Shown here piece by piece: positions 7,734-16,235 of a DNA stretch of 64,000 bases. Each line of letters opens with the position of its first letter. Position 1 is the stretch's first letter. Source of the DNA: Bin87 sp965203195 (GTDB lineage: Bacteria > Chloroflexota > Dehalococcoidia > Lucifugimonadales > UBA3495). The notes below the pieces were generated by a model. That model made no database searches and was not told where the DNA came from. It saw nothing but the letters and a program-made list of their open reading frames with translations. The translations under genes were made by a program, and so were the position numbers. The stretch spans positions 434,001 through 498,000 of the forward strand of contig OZ241860.1 of NCBI GenBank assembly GCA_965203195.1, read 5' to 3'.

Positions 7734-8351
7734 CTACGCCTGCGGCGAGAAGCTGGCCGGCACCAGAATCTTGGTCTCCTGGTTCACCAGGAACTCCCGC
7801 GTCGGCGGCGGCCAGTGGGGCGTGGCCGACGCCTCGGCGCGAATGCGGTCCCGCGCCGCCAGATCCGCGTAAGGCCAAATGTGCACCCACTTGTTCAGCC
7901 CGCCGATGTCGCTGTACATCCCGGCGGCCAGCGGCGAAAACTTCTCCCGGTGCTCAATGGCGTTGCCCCAGATGTCCAGCACCTTCGGAATGGCGCCGTT
8001 CTGGTACTCGTAAATCCGCATTTCGTACACATTGCCCAGCTTCTGCCCGCCGCCCATCGGCCGCATAAAGGGCGCCGGCTGGAAAATTTCCGACTCCATA
8101 TGCAGGATGGTGCCCTGGCTGTCCGGCGGCCAGTTGGGATCCTGCCCGGCGGCGGCGCGCACCTGGTTGCGCTGGTCCAGGCTTTCGTAGGGCCAGATGT
8201 GAATGACCTGGTTCAGCGGCCCGATTTCCGTATGGAAAAAGGCCGCCAGCTTGGAGTACTTCTCCCGGTGCGGCAGCGCCTGGGCAAACGCCTCCTCAAA
8301 AATGGGCACGCCGCCGGGCTTGAGGTCATAGGTTCGCACTTCGTAAATCAT
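7734..8351 (-). CDS. NIPSNAP family protein with two tandem domains
   Basis: A 205-residue cytoplasmic protein with two alpha-beta barrel repeats: the first opens MIYEVRTYDLKPG and has VIHIWPYESLDQR, the second opens YEMRIYEYQNG and has WVHIWPYADLAAR. This matches the NIPSNAP ferredoxin-like fold. Bacterial members have no single established reaction. AGGAGG stands 11 bases before the ATG. Stands alone, facing a 376-bp gap that contains the nudC promoter. Confidence 0.85.
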   Translation of the reverse strand: MIYEVRTYDLKPGGVPIFEEAFAQALPHREKYSKLAAFFHTEIGPLNQVIHIWPYESLDQRNQVRAAAGQDPNWPPDSQGTILHMESEIFQPAPFMRPMGGGQKLGNVYEMRIYEYQNGAIPKVLDIWGNAIEHREKFSPLAAGMYSDIGGLNKWVHIWPYADLAARDRIRAEASATPHWPPPTREFLVNQETKILVPASFSPQA

Positions 8352-8594
8352 CAGCAGTTGCGCCTCCTGTCAGCGTGGCGAGATTTTGTGGCGAAATTGC
8401 GCCGGCGCCGGCTTGACCCGCTGCTGCGGCAACGCCCCGCCGGCCGGCGCCGCCAGTCTAGCAGAATGACATAAAAAAGGGCAACCCTACCGCCCCGGCC
8501 CGACGGCGCGGACGCCGGGCCGCCCGCATTTGGGGCAGCGCCGCCATCCGCCATAGCGTCATACCGACCGGCGGCGTATCCCGTCGGAGCCCGC

Positions 8595-8623
8595 TTACAT
8601 TGCCCCCGGATTTGCGGTATGAT
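8595..8623 (+). promoter_or_regulatory. nudC promoter
   Basis: TTACAT (8595-8600) and TATGAT (8618-8623) are separated by exactly 17 bp, a good sigma-70-type match, about 105 bases before the nudC ATG. The rest of the 8352-8727 gap holds nothing recognisable. Confidence 0.6.
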
Positions 8624-8727
8624 GCGCCCCGCCGCCGGTTGCATTGCCCGGCCAACGAAACCGGGGCCGGCCCCAAACCCAACGCCGACGCCAACCATAC
8701 CACACCAGTCACAGGTGACCTTGCTCA

Positions 8728-9714
8728 ATGCCCTTTGCCCACATTTTCGCCAACAACCCCCTTGACCGCGGCGAGCGGGAACGCCGCGACGAGGAATGGA
8801 TCGCCCGTGCCGCCCGCAATCCCGACACCCGCTTCCTGCCCTTCCGCGACCTCAATGTCCTGCTCGCCGGCCACGACCAGCCGGCGCTGGGCTGGGTAAG
8901 CCGTTCCCTGCTGGCAACCAACGCCGGCGACAACGCCCACGCCAGCGACAATGCCGACTCCGATGCTGATGCCGCCGGCGCCGGCGAAGCCATCCTGCTC
9001 GGCTTGCGCCACGGCATGGCCCACTTCGCCGTTGACCTCTCCGGCCCCGACGCTGCCGACGCCGCCCAACGCGCCGCCGCCGCCGTAGGCGGCCGCTATG
9101 AGGACTGCCGCGCTGCCGGCGAAACCCTGTCCGCCGCTGCCGGCGGCATCGTGGCCCAGGCCCGCGCCCAGCTGTTCTGGCACAGCCGCCACGGCTTCTG
9201 CTCCGTCTGCGGCCATCCCACCGCCAAACTCCGCGGCGGCCAGGTGCGCCAGTGTCCCGCCTGCCAGGCCCAACACTTCCCGCGCACCGACCCGGTAATA
9301 ATCACCGTCGTCGCCGATGTCGCCGGCGACCGCTGCCTCCTGGGCCAGTCCCGCGGCCGCTTGCAGCGTATGCGCGCCTACTCCGCCCTGGCCGGCTTTA
9401 TGGACCAGGGCGAAAGCATCGAGGAAGCCGTGGCCCGCGAGGTAATGGAGGAAGCCGGCATCCAGGTCAAAAATGTGCGCTACCACTCCTCGCAGCCCTG
9501 GCCTTTCCCGTCCTCGCTGATGATTGGCTGCCTGGCCGAAGCCGCCACCACGGAAATAAAAATGGACGCCGAGGAAATGACCGACGTCCGGTGGTTTGAC
9601 CGCGCCGAAACCCTGCGCGCCCTGGCCGGCCAGAGCCAGCAGCTGACCGTCCCCGGCCCCATCGCCATCGCCCACCACCTGATCAAAGCCTGGGCCACCG
9701 GAACCCGCCCGTAG
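8728..9714 (+). CDS. nudC: NAD+ diphosphatase (Nudix)
   Basis: NudC hydrolyses NAD(H) to NMN(H) and AMP and can remove NAD caps from RNA. The zinc ribbon CSVCGHP...CPACQ lies in the middle, followed by the Nudix box GFMDQGESIEEAV...REVMEEAG and the diagnostic SQPWPFPSS motif after it. Length of 328 residues is near normal, with an alanine/aspartate-rich insert around residue 75. Preceded by a well-spaced promoter; followed by the RNase P RNA gene. Confidence 0.93.
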   Translation: MPFAHIFANNPLDRGERERRDEEWIARAARNPDTRFLPFRDLNVLLAGHDQPALGWVSRSLLATNAGDNAHASDNADSDADAAGAGEAILLGLRHGMAHFAVDLSGPDAADAAQRAAAAVGGRYEDCRAAGETLSAAAGGIVAQARAQLFWHSRHGFCSVCGHPTAKLRGGQVRQCPACQAQHFPRTDPVIITVVADVAGDRCLLGQSRGRLQRMRAYSALAGFMDQGESIEEAVAREVMEEAGIQVKNVRYHSSQPWPFPSSLMIGCLAEAATTEIKMDAEEMTDVRWFDRAETLRALAGQSQQLTVPGPIAIAHHLIKAWATGTRP

Positions 9715-9810
9715 GCAAGGCCACGCGCTGCCGCGCCCGCCCCATCGCTTTCGCCTACCGCCTTGACCCTTAAAACTCCTTATGTTAGCCTCGCCCTTGA
9801 GAACGCCGGA

Positions 9811-10330
9811 CCGGCCGGGTGGCCGCCGCGCAGCGACTCCGCGCCCTTTACAGGATGCCGGCCGTCGCTGCGGGGAGGAAAGTCCGGGCTCCACCGGACA
9901 GGGCGCTGGGTAACTCCCAGGCGTCGCTGCGTCGCCCTGCGCTGTCGCCCCGATGGCGCGGCGCCGGCGCAGCGGCGACGGAAAGTGGCACAGAAACATA
10001 CCGCCGCCGGCAACCGGCGGCAAGGGTGAAATCGGGCGGTAAGAGCGCCCGGCCGCGTATGGCGACATACCGGCGGTCAAACCCCGCCTGGAGCAAGGCC
10101 AAATAGGGGGACAATGGGTGTCCGGCCCGTCCCCGGGTTGGCCGCTCGACCCCGGCGGCAACGCCGCCCGCACCCGCCCCGGGGATGCCCCCTAGTAGGG
10201 AGTAAGCCCCTGGGAAGGAACGGGCGCGCCGGGCCCATCGGCCCGGCGTGGGGCTAGATAGATGGCCACCGCCCGCGCGCCGGCCCCGCCGGCAAGCGGA
10301 TACAGAACCCGGCTTACAGGCCGCCCGGCG
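9811..10330 (+). ncRNA. rnpB: RNase P RNA, type A
   Basis: The invariant GAGGAAAGTCCGGGCTCC block is at 9875-9892 and the 3' region has ATACAGAACCCGGCTTACAG (10300-10319). A perfect helix P1 pairs 9815-9824 with 10319-10328 (one G-U). Length near 515 nt is longer than the usual 350-450, owing to expanded GC-rich arms between about 9900 and 10200. This RNA is the catalytic subunit that cuts pre-tRNA leaders. Confidence 0.95.
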
Positions 10331-10379
10331 TTCTCCTTTCCTGACCCTACCGCCACCGCCGCCATTTGAAGGAGCCTGT

Positions 10380-10556
10380 TATAGTCCGCGTCAACCGCGC
10401 CAAAGCCAAACTGCTGGCCGGCGAAATCGCCGGCGGCGGCCTCAACTTCTATGCCCCCATCACTTCGTCAGCCGGGGCGTGCGCCTGATGTCCGTCAACC
10501 TGCAAGACTTCATCCGCCAGAGCGCCGCGCAATTTCTGGCCGAAATACGCCGCTGA
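10380..10556 (+). pseudogene. remnant of an HpcH/HpaI-type aldolase (N- and C-terminal scraps)
   Basis: After AAGGAG at 10371, the frame from 10384 reads VRVNRAKAKLLAGE, like the start of HpcH/HpaI aldolases with the start codon changed to ATA. In another frame, residues up to 10556 read FVSRGVRLMSVNLQDFI, like the family's C-terminus. The middle of about 200 residues is missing. Identification is by pattern and tentative. Confidence 0.35.
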
Positions 10557-10615
10557 ACGCGGCTGCCTCCCGGCCAACGTTGAAACCCAATGTTGAAACA
10601 CCCCAGGAAACTGCA

Positions 10616-11380
10616 ATGATTGAACCCTTGCTCCTGCCTTTGCTGGCAAAACTGCGCCGGGAACTCAGCCGCCTCATCTTCCTCGGCCTGCTCTGCGCCT
10701 ACGGCCTGACAGCGCTGGCCGTCTGCGGCGGGGAAGCTTGCGACGCCGGCGTGCGGGTCACTTTTCTGGTAATCTTGGACCAGATGCGCCCCTACCTGTG
10801 GCAGGGTATGGTGATAGCGTACCTGGCGGAATTCTCGGGAGGTATTTTGGCCATGACAATCGGACTGGCTTGGGACTGGTGGAAAGAACGCCCGCAAAAG
10901 GCGGCCGCCAAAGCCGCCGCGGAGGCCACCAAGCAGGAACGCGCCGCCGCGCAGGAGAAGCTGCGGGAAGTGCAAAAGGCCGCCGCCGAAACGGCCAAGC
11001 GGGAACAGGCCGCCGCCGAGGTTGCCAAGGTCGCCGCCGAGTCCGCCAAGGCGGCCGCCGAGGCGGCCCGGCAGGAAAACGCCGCCGCGCAAGCGGAATT
11101 GCGGGCCAAAGATGCGGAATTGCGGGCCAAAGATGCGGAATTGCAAGCCCAACTGCGGGTCAAAGATATGGAAATACTGGCCCGTGAAACGGAAATGCGC
11201 GCCCGCGAAGCGGAACTGCTCGCCCAGGAAAACGCCCGCCGCGATCAGAACCTGGCCACTCGCGATGAGGCATTCGCTTTCCGCGAAATGCTCCTCCGCA
11301 ACGGCATCGACCCCGACACCGGAGACCCCCTGCCCAATTTCCACAACGGCAACGGCAACAACAACGGCGGCAAGCCATAG
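10616..11380 (+). CDS. membrane-anchored coiled-coil protein
   Basis: 254 residues. Two hydrophobic segments lie at about residues 19-40 (LIFLGLLCAYGLTALAV) and 62-86 (GMVIAYLAEFSGGILAMTIG). From about 95 to 215 the chain is an alanine-, glutamate-, lysine- and arginine-rich coiled coil with internal repeats (ELRAKDAELRAKDAEL). It ends in an asparagine/glycine tail (NGNGNNNGGKP). The frameshifted gene at 16208-16743 has the same plan and a similar tail, so they are probable paralogs. Function unknown; a scaffold or sensor at the membrane is possible. Confidence 0.7.
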   Translation: MIEPLLLPLLAKLRRELSRLIFLGLLCAYGLTALAVCGGEACDAGVRVTFLVILDQMRPYLWQGMVIAYLAEFSGGILAMTIGLAWDWWKERPQKAAAKAAAEATKQERAAAQEKLREVQKAAAETAKREQAAAEVAKVAAESAKAAAEAARQENAAAQAELRAKDAELRAKDAELQAQLRVKDMEILARETEMRAREAELLAQENARRDQNLATRDEAFAFREMLLRNGIDPDTGDPLPNFHNGNGNNNGGKP

Positions 11381-11390
11381 AGGCACCCCA

Positions 11391-11933
11391 ATGACACCAT
11401 CCGCAACCGCCCCTGACGCCCCCGCCAACTACCCCGCCCGCGCCAACGCCGCCGTCATCGCCGGCCTGGCAGCCATCCCCGTGGACCACCTCATCCACAT
11501 CCCCGACAGCTTCGGCGCCCCCGTCGTGGCCCACTTTGAAACCGCCCCCGGCGTGCGCTGCTTCCCCGTGGCCCGCGAGGAGGAGGGCGTGGGCATCCTC
11601 GCCGGCCTGGCTATGGCCGGCCGCAAGGGCGCTATGTTCATCCAGGATGTCGGCCTCGGCAACTCCATGGTCGCCCTCACCACCTTCGCTATGGCCTACC
11701 ATATGCCGATGCTCATCCTCGCCATCCGGCGCGGCGGCTTCGGCGAGTTCAACGCCGCCGTCCACAACTACTCCGAAACCGCCCCGGAAATGGTGGCGGC
11801 AACGAAAATCAAAGCCTCCACGCTGGACTACCGCGTCCCCCTGCCCCAGTGGCCCGGCGTCATCAAATCCGCCTACGACTACGCCCAAATGACCCGCCGC
11901 CCCATCGTGGTGTTCCTCAACCTGAAAGACTGA
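11391..11933 (+). CDS. ComD-like TPP-dependent decarboxylase, alpha (pyrimidine-binding) subunit
   Basis: 180 residues matching the alpha subunit of sulfopyruvate or phosphonopyruvate decarboxylases. VAREEEGVGILAGLAMAGRK contains the conserved glutamate that activates thiamine pyrophosphate, and FIQDVGLGNSMVALTT is family-typical. Works with the beta subunit at 13433-14035, which carries the TPP-binding motif. The pair is split by an intervening methyltransferase-HNH gene. Whether the substrate is sulfopyruvate, phosphonopyruvate or another 2-oxoacid cannot be told here. Confidence 0.8.
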   Translation: MTPSATAPDAPANYPARANAAVIAGLAAIPVDHLIHIPDSFGAPVVAHFETAPGVRCFPVAREEEGVGILAGLAMAGRKGAMFIQDVGLGNSMVALTTFAMAYHMPMLILAIRRGGFGEFNAAVHNYSETAPEMVAATKIKASTLDYRVPLPQWPGVIKSAYDYAQMTRRPIVVFLNLKD

Positions 11934-11998
11934 ACCGCCCGCCGCCGGTATGCCCCGCCCGCAGGTCGTAGGTCGCCCCCGTGTAATGCGAGTCCCTT

Positions 11999-13399
11999 AT
12001 GCTCAACATCCCCAACCGCGCCATCTTTATCCACGACAACCTGGAAGTTATGCGCGGCGTCAACTCCGCCAGCATTGACCTCATCTACCTGGACCCGCCC
12101 TTCAATTCCAAGCGGATGTTCGAAGCCCCCATCGGCAGCCGCGCCGCCGGCGCCGCCTTCAAAGACGCCTGGACGCTGGACGACGTCAAGCAGGAATGGG
12201 TGGAACAAATCGAAGACGACCAGCCCGCCCTGGCCTATATGATCACCAGCGCCGGCAAGAGCCACTCCGAGGCCATGCAGGCGTACCTCACCTGGATGAC
12301 CGTCCGCCTCCTGGAAATGCGCCGCATCCTCAAACCCGACGGCAGCATCTACCTCCACTGCGACCCCACCGCCAGCCACTACCTCAAGGCCGCTATGGAC
12401 GCCGTGTTCGGCGCCGCCAATTTCCGCAGCGAAATCACCTGGAAACGCACCAGCACCCACAGCGACGCCAAAAACTGGGCCGCCGTCAACGACATCATCC
12501 TCTACTACTCCGGCGGCCCCGGATTCCTCTGGAACCCCCAGCACGGAGAATATGACCCGGAATATGTGAAAAGAAACTACCGGCACAATGACGATGATGG
12601 CAAAGGCCCTTACCGCCTGGGCGATATTACCAGCCCCAACCCGCGCCCCAATCTGATGTACGAATGGCAAGGCTATCCGCCCCCGGCCAAGGGCTGGCGT
12701 TATTCACCGGAGACAATGAACCGTCTGGACAGTGAGGGGCGCATCTGGCATCCCGATTCCAGGCAGAAAAGGCCGCAAGTCAAGCGCTATCTCAACGAAA
12801 TGCGGGGCCGGATTCTGGACAACATCTGGCACGACATTGCCCCGGTGACGGCCGGTTCCAAAGAAAACACCGATTATCCTACCCAGAAACCTCTGGCTTT
12901 GCTGGAGCGTATCATCAAAGCCTCCTCCAACCCCGGCGATGTGGTGCTGGATCCCTTCTGCGGCTGCGCCACCGCCTGCATCGCCGCCGAGCGTCTGGGC
13001 CGCCGGTGGATTGGCATTGACATCGCCCCCAAAGCCTACGATCTGGTCATTGAGCGAATGCGGGTTGAAGTCAATCTGGGCGATGACGACTTGCCCGCCC
13101 TGTTCGGCAGCGTCCATCACCGTACCGATGCCCCCAAACGCACCGACGCCGACGCCCCCCGCCGCTCGCCCAACATCAAGGACATTCTGTACGAAAAGCA
13201 GGATGGCCGTTGCGCCGGCCCCGGCTGCGGCGACCGCCTCCGCAAGCGGTTGCTGGAAATCGACCACATCATCCCCCGTTCCAAAGGCGGCCCCGACATT
13301 GACAGCAACCTCCAGCTCCTCTGCGGCTGGTGCAACCGCACCAAAGGCGCCCGCGGCAACGAATACCTGCGGGAACGCCTGGCGCAAGAGGCGGCGTAG
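11999..13399 (+). CDS. DNA methyltransferase fused to an HNH endonuclease
   Basis: 466 residues in a permuted (beta-class) methyltransferase order: catalytic DPPF at 32-35, then target region, then SAM-binding DPFCGCATA near 318. From about 395 a zinc-type HNH domain follows: CAGPGCG, LEIDHIIPRSKGG, and CGWCNRTKG. A methylase and nuclease in one chain suggests a self-contained restriction-modification enzyme, although the HNH may only nick. Related to the gene at 52174-53664. Lies between comD- and comE-like genes that are normally adjacent, so it looks like an insertion, in the same orientation and without a transposase. Confidence 0.85.
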   Translation: MLNIPNRAIFIHDNLEVMRGVNSASIDLIYLDPPFNSKRMFEAPIGSRAAGAAFKDAWTLDDVKQEWVEQIEDDQPALAYMITSAGKSHSEAMQAYLTWMTVRLLEMRRILKPDGSIYLHCDPTASHYLKAAMDAVFGAANFRSEITWKRTSTHSDAKNWAAVNDIILYYSGGPGFLWNPQHGEYDPEYVKRNYRHNDDDGKGPYRLGDITSPNPRPNLMYEWQGYPPPAKGWRYSPETMNRLDSEGRIWHPDSRQKRPQVKRYLNEMRGRILDNIWHDIAPVTAGSKENTDYPTQKPLALLERIIKASSNPGDVVLDPFCGCATACIAAERLGRRWIGIDIAPKAYDLVIERMRVEVNLGDDDLPALFGSVHHRTDAPKRTDADAPRRSPNIKDILYEKQDGRCAGPGCGDRLRKRLLEIDHIIPRSKGGPDIDSNLQLLCGWCNRTKGARGNEYLRERLAQEAA

Positions 13400-13432
13400 T
13401 TTCCGTAGTTGCTATGGTGAGGACTATCCGGT

Positions 13433-14035
13433 ATGACCACATCCCGCATTGACGCCCTCCGCGCCATCGCCGCCGAATTCGCCGGCGACCCGGTGGTTTT
13501 CACCTGCGGCTCTACCAGCCGCGAGATGGCTGCCCTCGACCGCCGCCCCAACCACCTCTATGTGGTGGACTCAATGGGCCTGGTCAGCAGCATCCTCCTC
13601 GGCCTCGCCCTGGGCCTGGAAACGGACGTCCCCGGCGTCCGCCACCGCAAAATCGTCGGCGTGGAAGGCGACGGCGGGATGCTGATGAACCTCAACGCCC
13701 TGGCCACCATCGGCTACCTGCAACCCGACAACCTGCTGCTCATCGTCCTGGACAACCGCCAGTACGCCTCCACCGGCGGCCAGCCCACCTTCACCACCCA
13801 CCTGGACCTAGCCGACATCGCCGCCTCCTGCCGCCTCAAGGTCTGGCGCGCCGACGACCTGGAAACCCTGCAACAGTCGCTAACCGAAGCCGCCGCCACC
13901 CCCGGCCCCGCCTTTGTGCATATGCATATCGCCCCCGGCAACGCCGCCGGCGTCCCCCTGCTGCTGGACGACCCCGTAACCCTGGGGCATACCTTCACCC
14001 AATGGCTGCAATCCACATCGCCGCAGCCAGCATAA
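13433..14035 (+). CDS. ComE-like TPP-dependent decarboxylase, beta (TPP-binding) subunit
   Basis: 200 residues. GDGGMLMNLNALATIGYLQP with NLLLIVLDNRQYASTGG forms the GDG-x(n)-N motif that binds Mg2+-thiamine pyrophosphate. VVDSMGLVSSILLGLALG is typical of the beta subunit of sulfopyruvate/phosphonopyruvate decarboxylases. Its partner alpha subunit ends 1.5 kb upstream, beyond the methyltransferase-HNH gene. The last nine codons run into a 15-bp tandem repeat that continues past the stop. Confidence 0.8.
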   Translation: MTTSRIDALRAIAAEFAGDPVVFTCGSTSREMAALDRRPNHLYVVDSMGLVSSILLGLALGLETDVPGVRHRKIVGVEGDGGMLMNLNALATIGYLQPDNLLLIVLDNRQYASTGGQPTFTTHLDLADIAASCRLKVWRADDLETLQQSLTEAAATPGPAFVHMHIAPGNAAGVPLLLDDPVTLGHTFTQWLQSTSPQPA

Positions 14036-14172
14036 CCGCAGCCCGCAAAGATGCAGCCCGCATCGCCCCAGCCAGCATCGCCGCAGTTCGCATCGCCGCC
14101 GCCCGCATAACCGCAGCCCGCAAGGTCGCATTCCGCATCACCCCATTCCGCATCACCGCCGCCCGCAAGCGG
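14008..14172. repeat. eleven 15-bp tandem repeats at the 3' end of the ComE-like gene
   Basis: Eleven units of the form GCAGCCCGCATCGCC run from 14008 to 14172, the first two inside the coding end and the rest downstream. Any frame reads as a five-residue repeat, but no start or conserved product supports translation. Probably slippage-expanded non-coding DNA. Confidence 0.85.
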
Positions 14173-14204
14173 AAACGCCCCGGCCAATCCCCCGCCAGTC
14201 CCGG

Positions 14205-14233
14205 TTGCATCCCCCGCCCCTGCGCCATATAAT
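14205..14233 (+). promoter_or_regulatory. promoter of the PHP-domain gene
   Basis: TTGCAT (14205-14210) and TATAAT (14228-14233) are separated by 17 bp, about 45 bases before the TTG start at 14279. A strong sigma-70-type match just after the tandem repeat. Confidence 0.65.
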
Positions 14234-14278
14234 CCCTGGCGGCGGTGGCCGTTGCCCGCCCCGCCCGGAGGCCCTCTT

Positions 14279-14977
14279 TTGACTGCAACCACACCCACCT
14301 ACCTTGACCTGCACTGCCACTCCGTGGCGTCCGACGACTCCCGCGCCACCGTGGAACAGTTCCTCAAGTTTATCCAGGTGCTGCGCCGGCGCGGCTACAC
14401 CCTGGACGGCATTGTGCTCACCGAACACCGCCAGTTTGACTTTGACGTCGACTACTCCCGCCTGGCGGCGCAGTACGGCGTCATCATCCTCAAGGGCGCC
14501 GAACTGGACACCTGCCACGGCCATATGCTGGTGTACAACATCACCCCCGCCCTGGCCCGCGACATTGACTTCGCCGATGTCAAAATGGACGGGCGCGAGC
14601 TCATCAAGGCCGCCCGGCACCACGGCGCCTTCGTGGTGCCGGCCCACCCCGGACGCTTCGGCATCGGCCTGGTGGAATATATGGAACAGGGCGTGACCTT
14701 TGACGGTGTCACCGTGGTGGAACGGGTCAACGCCGGCAGCAAGCCCGAGGAAAACGAGCGCGCCGACGCCCTCTGTCGGCAGGCCGGCTACCTCGGCACC
14801 GCCGGCAGCGACGCCCACCTGGCCAGCCACATCGGCCGCGCCGTAACCGAGTTCCAACGCCCCGTGCGCCGCGAACCCGACCTGGTCGAAGCCCTGCTGT
14901 CCGGCGATTTCCGCCCCATCTACATTGCGGAAACCGCCGCTACCAACGCCGCTGTCGCCGCCCCTGCCGCCGACTGA
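14279..14977 (+). CDS. PHP-domain phosphoesterase-like protein
   Basis: 232 residues. DLHCHSVASDDSR is the metal-binding PHP motif 1, LTEHRQFDF motif 2, AHPGRFG motif 3 and GSDAH the last histidine motif. PHP proteins are metal-dependent phosphoesterases (histidinol phosphatase- or YciV-like); the substrate is not evident. A TTG start at 14279 is chosen because GGAGG precedes it by 7 bases; the ATG at 14252 has no ribosome-binding site. Confidence 0.8.
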   Translation: MTATTPTYLDLHCHSVASDDSRATVEQFLKFIQVLRRRGYTLDGIVLTEHRQFDFDVDYSRLAAQYGVIILKGAELDTCHGHMLVYNITPALARDIDFADVKMDGRELIKAARHHGAFVVPAHPGRFGIGLVEYMEQGVTFDGVTVVERVNAGSKPEENERADALCRQAGYLGTAGSDAHLASHIGRAVTEFQRPVRREPDLVEALLSGDFRPIYIAETAATNAAVAAPAAD

Positions 14978-15070
14978 CGCGCCGGCCAGCCGCATTAACC
15001 GGCCGGAGCAACCGGCGGCCCGGGCGCCGATGCCCCGCCCATTCCCGCCCCGGCAAGGAGACCCGCCCCG

Positions 15071-15523
15071 ATGCCTACCGACATTGAGTACGAATACGAC
15101 CGCGCCCTGTACGGCGTGGAACACGAATCCGGCCCCTTTCCCGTCACCCGGGAAATCATCAACACTTATACCCGCAGCGTGGGGGATGACAACCCGATTT
15201 TTACCGACCCGGACGCCGCCCGCGCCGCCGGCTATGCCGACCTGGTGGCCCCCCCGGCCCTCTGCGCCCTCTTTGAGCGGGGCGAACTGCCCGACATCAA
15301 GCTCCAGTTCGGACGCCGCCAGTTCCACGGCGGCCAGCGCGTGGAACCCCGCGCCCCCATCGTAGCCGGCGACACCCTCACCGCCTCCTCCCACCTCAAG
15401 GATGTGTACACCAAAACCGGGCGTTCCGGCGTTATGGTTCATGTGGTCTGGGAAACCACATTCCGCAACCAGCGTGGCGCCGTCGTCGCCGACGTCCAGC
15501 GTTCCCAGGTTGTGCGGGAGTAA
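15071..15523 (+). CDS. MaoC-like dehydratase, N-terminal-type domain
   Basis: 150 residues with the FAS1_DH/MaoC N-terminal hot-dog pattern: FPVTREIINTYTRSVGDDNP, ADLVAPPALCAL, and FHGGQRVEPRAPIVAGDTL. Acts on acyl-CoA-type substrates as an enoyl-CoA hydratase half. Paired with the next gene, which supplies the second hot-dog domain; 7 bp separate them, so they probably form a heteromer. Confidence 0.8.
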   Translation: MPTDIEYEYDRALYGVEHESGPFPVTREIINTYTRSVGDDNPIFTDPDAARAAGYADLVAPPALCALFERGELPDIKLQFGRRQFHGGQRVEPRAPIVAGDTLTASSHLKDVYTKTGRSGVMVHVVWETTFRNQRGAVVADVQRSQVVRE

Positions 15524-15530
15524 TGTTGCG

Positions 15531-16013
15531 ATGACAATGACCAGCGACAACCACAACGACAACCACACCCAGACCGCCGCCGCCAGGCTGTATTTTGAGG
15601 ATGTGGAGCTGGGCGACGAAATCGGCCCCGCGGAGCTCTCCGTGTCCCACGCCCAAGTGGTGGAGTTCTGTTCCCTGTGGGGCAACCCGGCGCCGAACCG
15701 CTTCACCGACCAGGCCGAAGCGGAGCGGGTGGGGCTGGACGGCCCCATCGTCCCCGGCATAATGACCATGGCCCTGATTGCGCGCGTGCTTACCGACTGG
15801 GCCGGCGCCGGCGTCATCGCCGACCTGGATCTCGTCTTTCGCGGCCCGGTGCCGCACAACCGCCCCCTGTATGTAGGCATCCAGATTAGCGACACCATCC
15901 AGGACGCCGCCGGCAACCGCATCCAGTGCGACATCACGATGACCGGCCCCGTTCCCGACCGACCCTATGTCATCGGCGCCGCCCGGCTGAACCTCCCCTC
16001 CCGCGCCCCCTGA
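15531..16013 (+). CDS. MaoC-like dehydratase, second subunit
   Basis: 160 residues with a hot-dog fold: LYFEDVELGDEI, FCSLWGNPAPNRFTDQAEAE and DGPIVPGIMTMALIARVL, the last resembling the MaoC catalytic segment. A histidine/asparagine-rich N-terminal stretch (TSDNHNDNHTQT) is unusual. Together with the preceding gene it forms a likely two-component (R)-hydratase; the substrate is unknown. Confidence 0.8.
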   Translation: MTMTSDNHNDNHTQTAAARLYFEDVELGDEIGPAELSVSHAQVVEFCSLWGNPAPNRFTDQAEAERVGLDGPIVPGIMTMALIARVLTDWAGAGVIADLDLVFRGPVPHNRPLYVGIQISDTIQDAAGNRIQCDITMTGPVPDRPYVIGAARLNLPSRAP

Positions 16014-16078
16014 CCGCGCCCGGGCGGGAAACGCCAGCACCGGGGCGCCACGGCAACCCGGCAGGAAACAGAGCCGAG

Positions 16079-16235
16079 CCCCTTTATGACCAACTGTCGC
16101 CCGGCAAAACCAGCCCGCCGGCGGGAGAAATCGGCGGAGCCTCCTTATGACCGGCCGTCGCCCAGCAAAATCGGCCCGCCGGCCGAAGACACCGGCGGAG
16201 CCTCCTTATGACCGGCCGCCGCCCTGATGTCCCGG
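16079..16235. repeat. 61-bp tandem repeat carrying a translation start, about 2.5 copies
   Basis: Units begin at 16079, 16140 and 16201. Each has GGCGGAG before and CTTATGACC-type sequence within, so each duplicates a ribosome-binding site and ATG. Only the last ATG (16208) opens the frame of the following gene, since 61 is not a multiple of three. Confidence 0.85.

Noticed and set aside
8725..10173. 482-residue minus-strand ORF covering nudC and the start of the RNase P RNA gene
   Set aside because: Glycine/alanine-rich antisense translation crossing a well-defined RNA gene; no start signal.
10248..10556. Full 102-residue plus-strand ORF after RNase P RNA
   Set aside because: Its first two-thirds overlap the 3' end of the RNA gene; only the last ~30 residues resemble a protein family, as a remnant.
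14008..14172. CRISPR array
   Set aside because: The units are contiguous and 15 bp with no spacers, and no cas genes are near. No other part of the window shows repeat-spacer structure.
14002..14232. Pentapeptide-repeat-like peptide encoded by the 15-bp repeats
   Set aside because: Any 15-bp tandem repeat gives five-residue periodicity. There is no ribosome-binding site, no conserved A(D/N)LXX pattern, and it overlaps the ComE-like 3' end.
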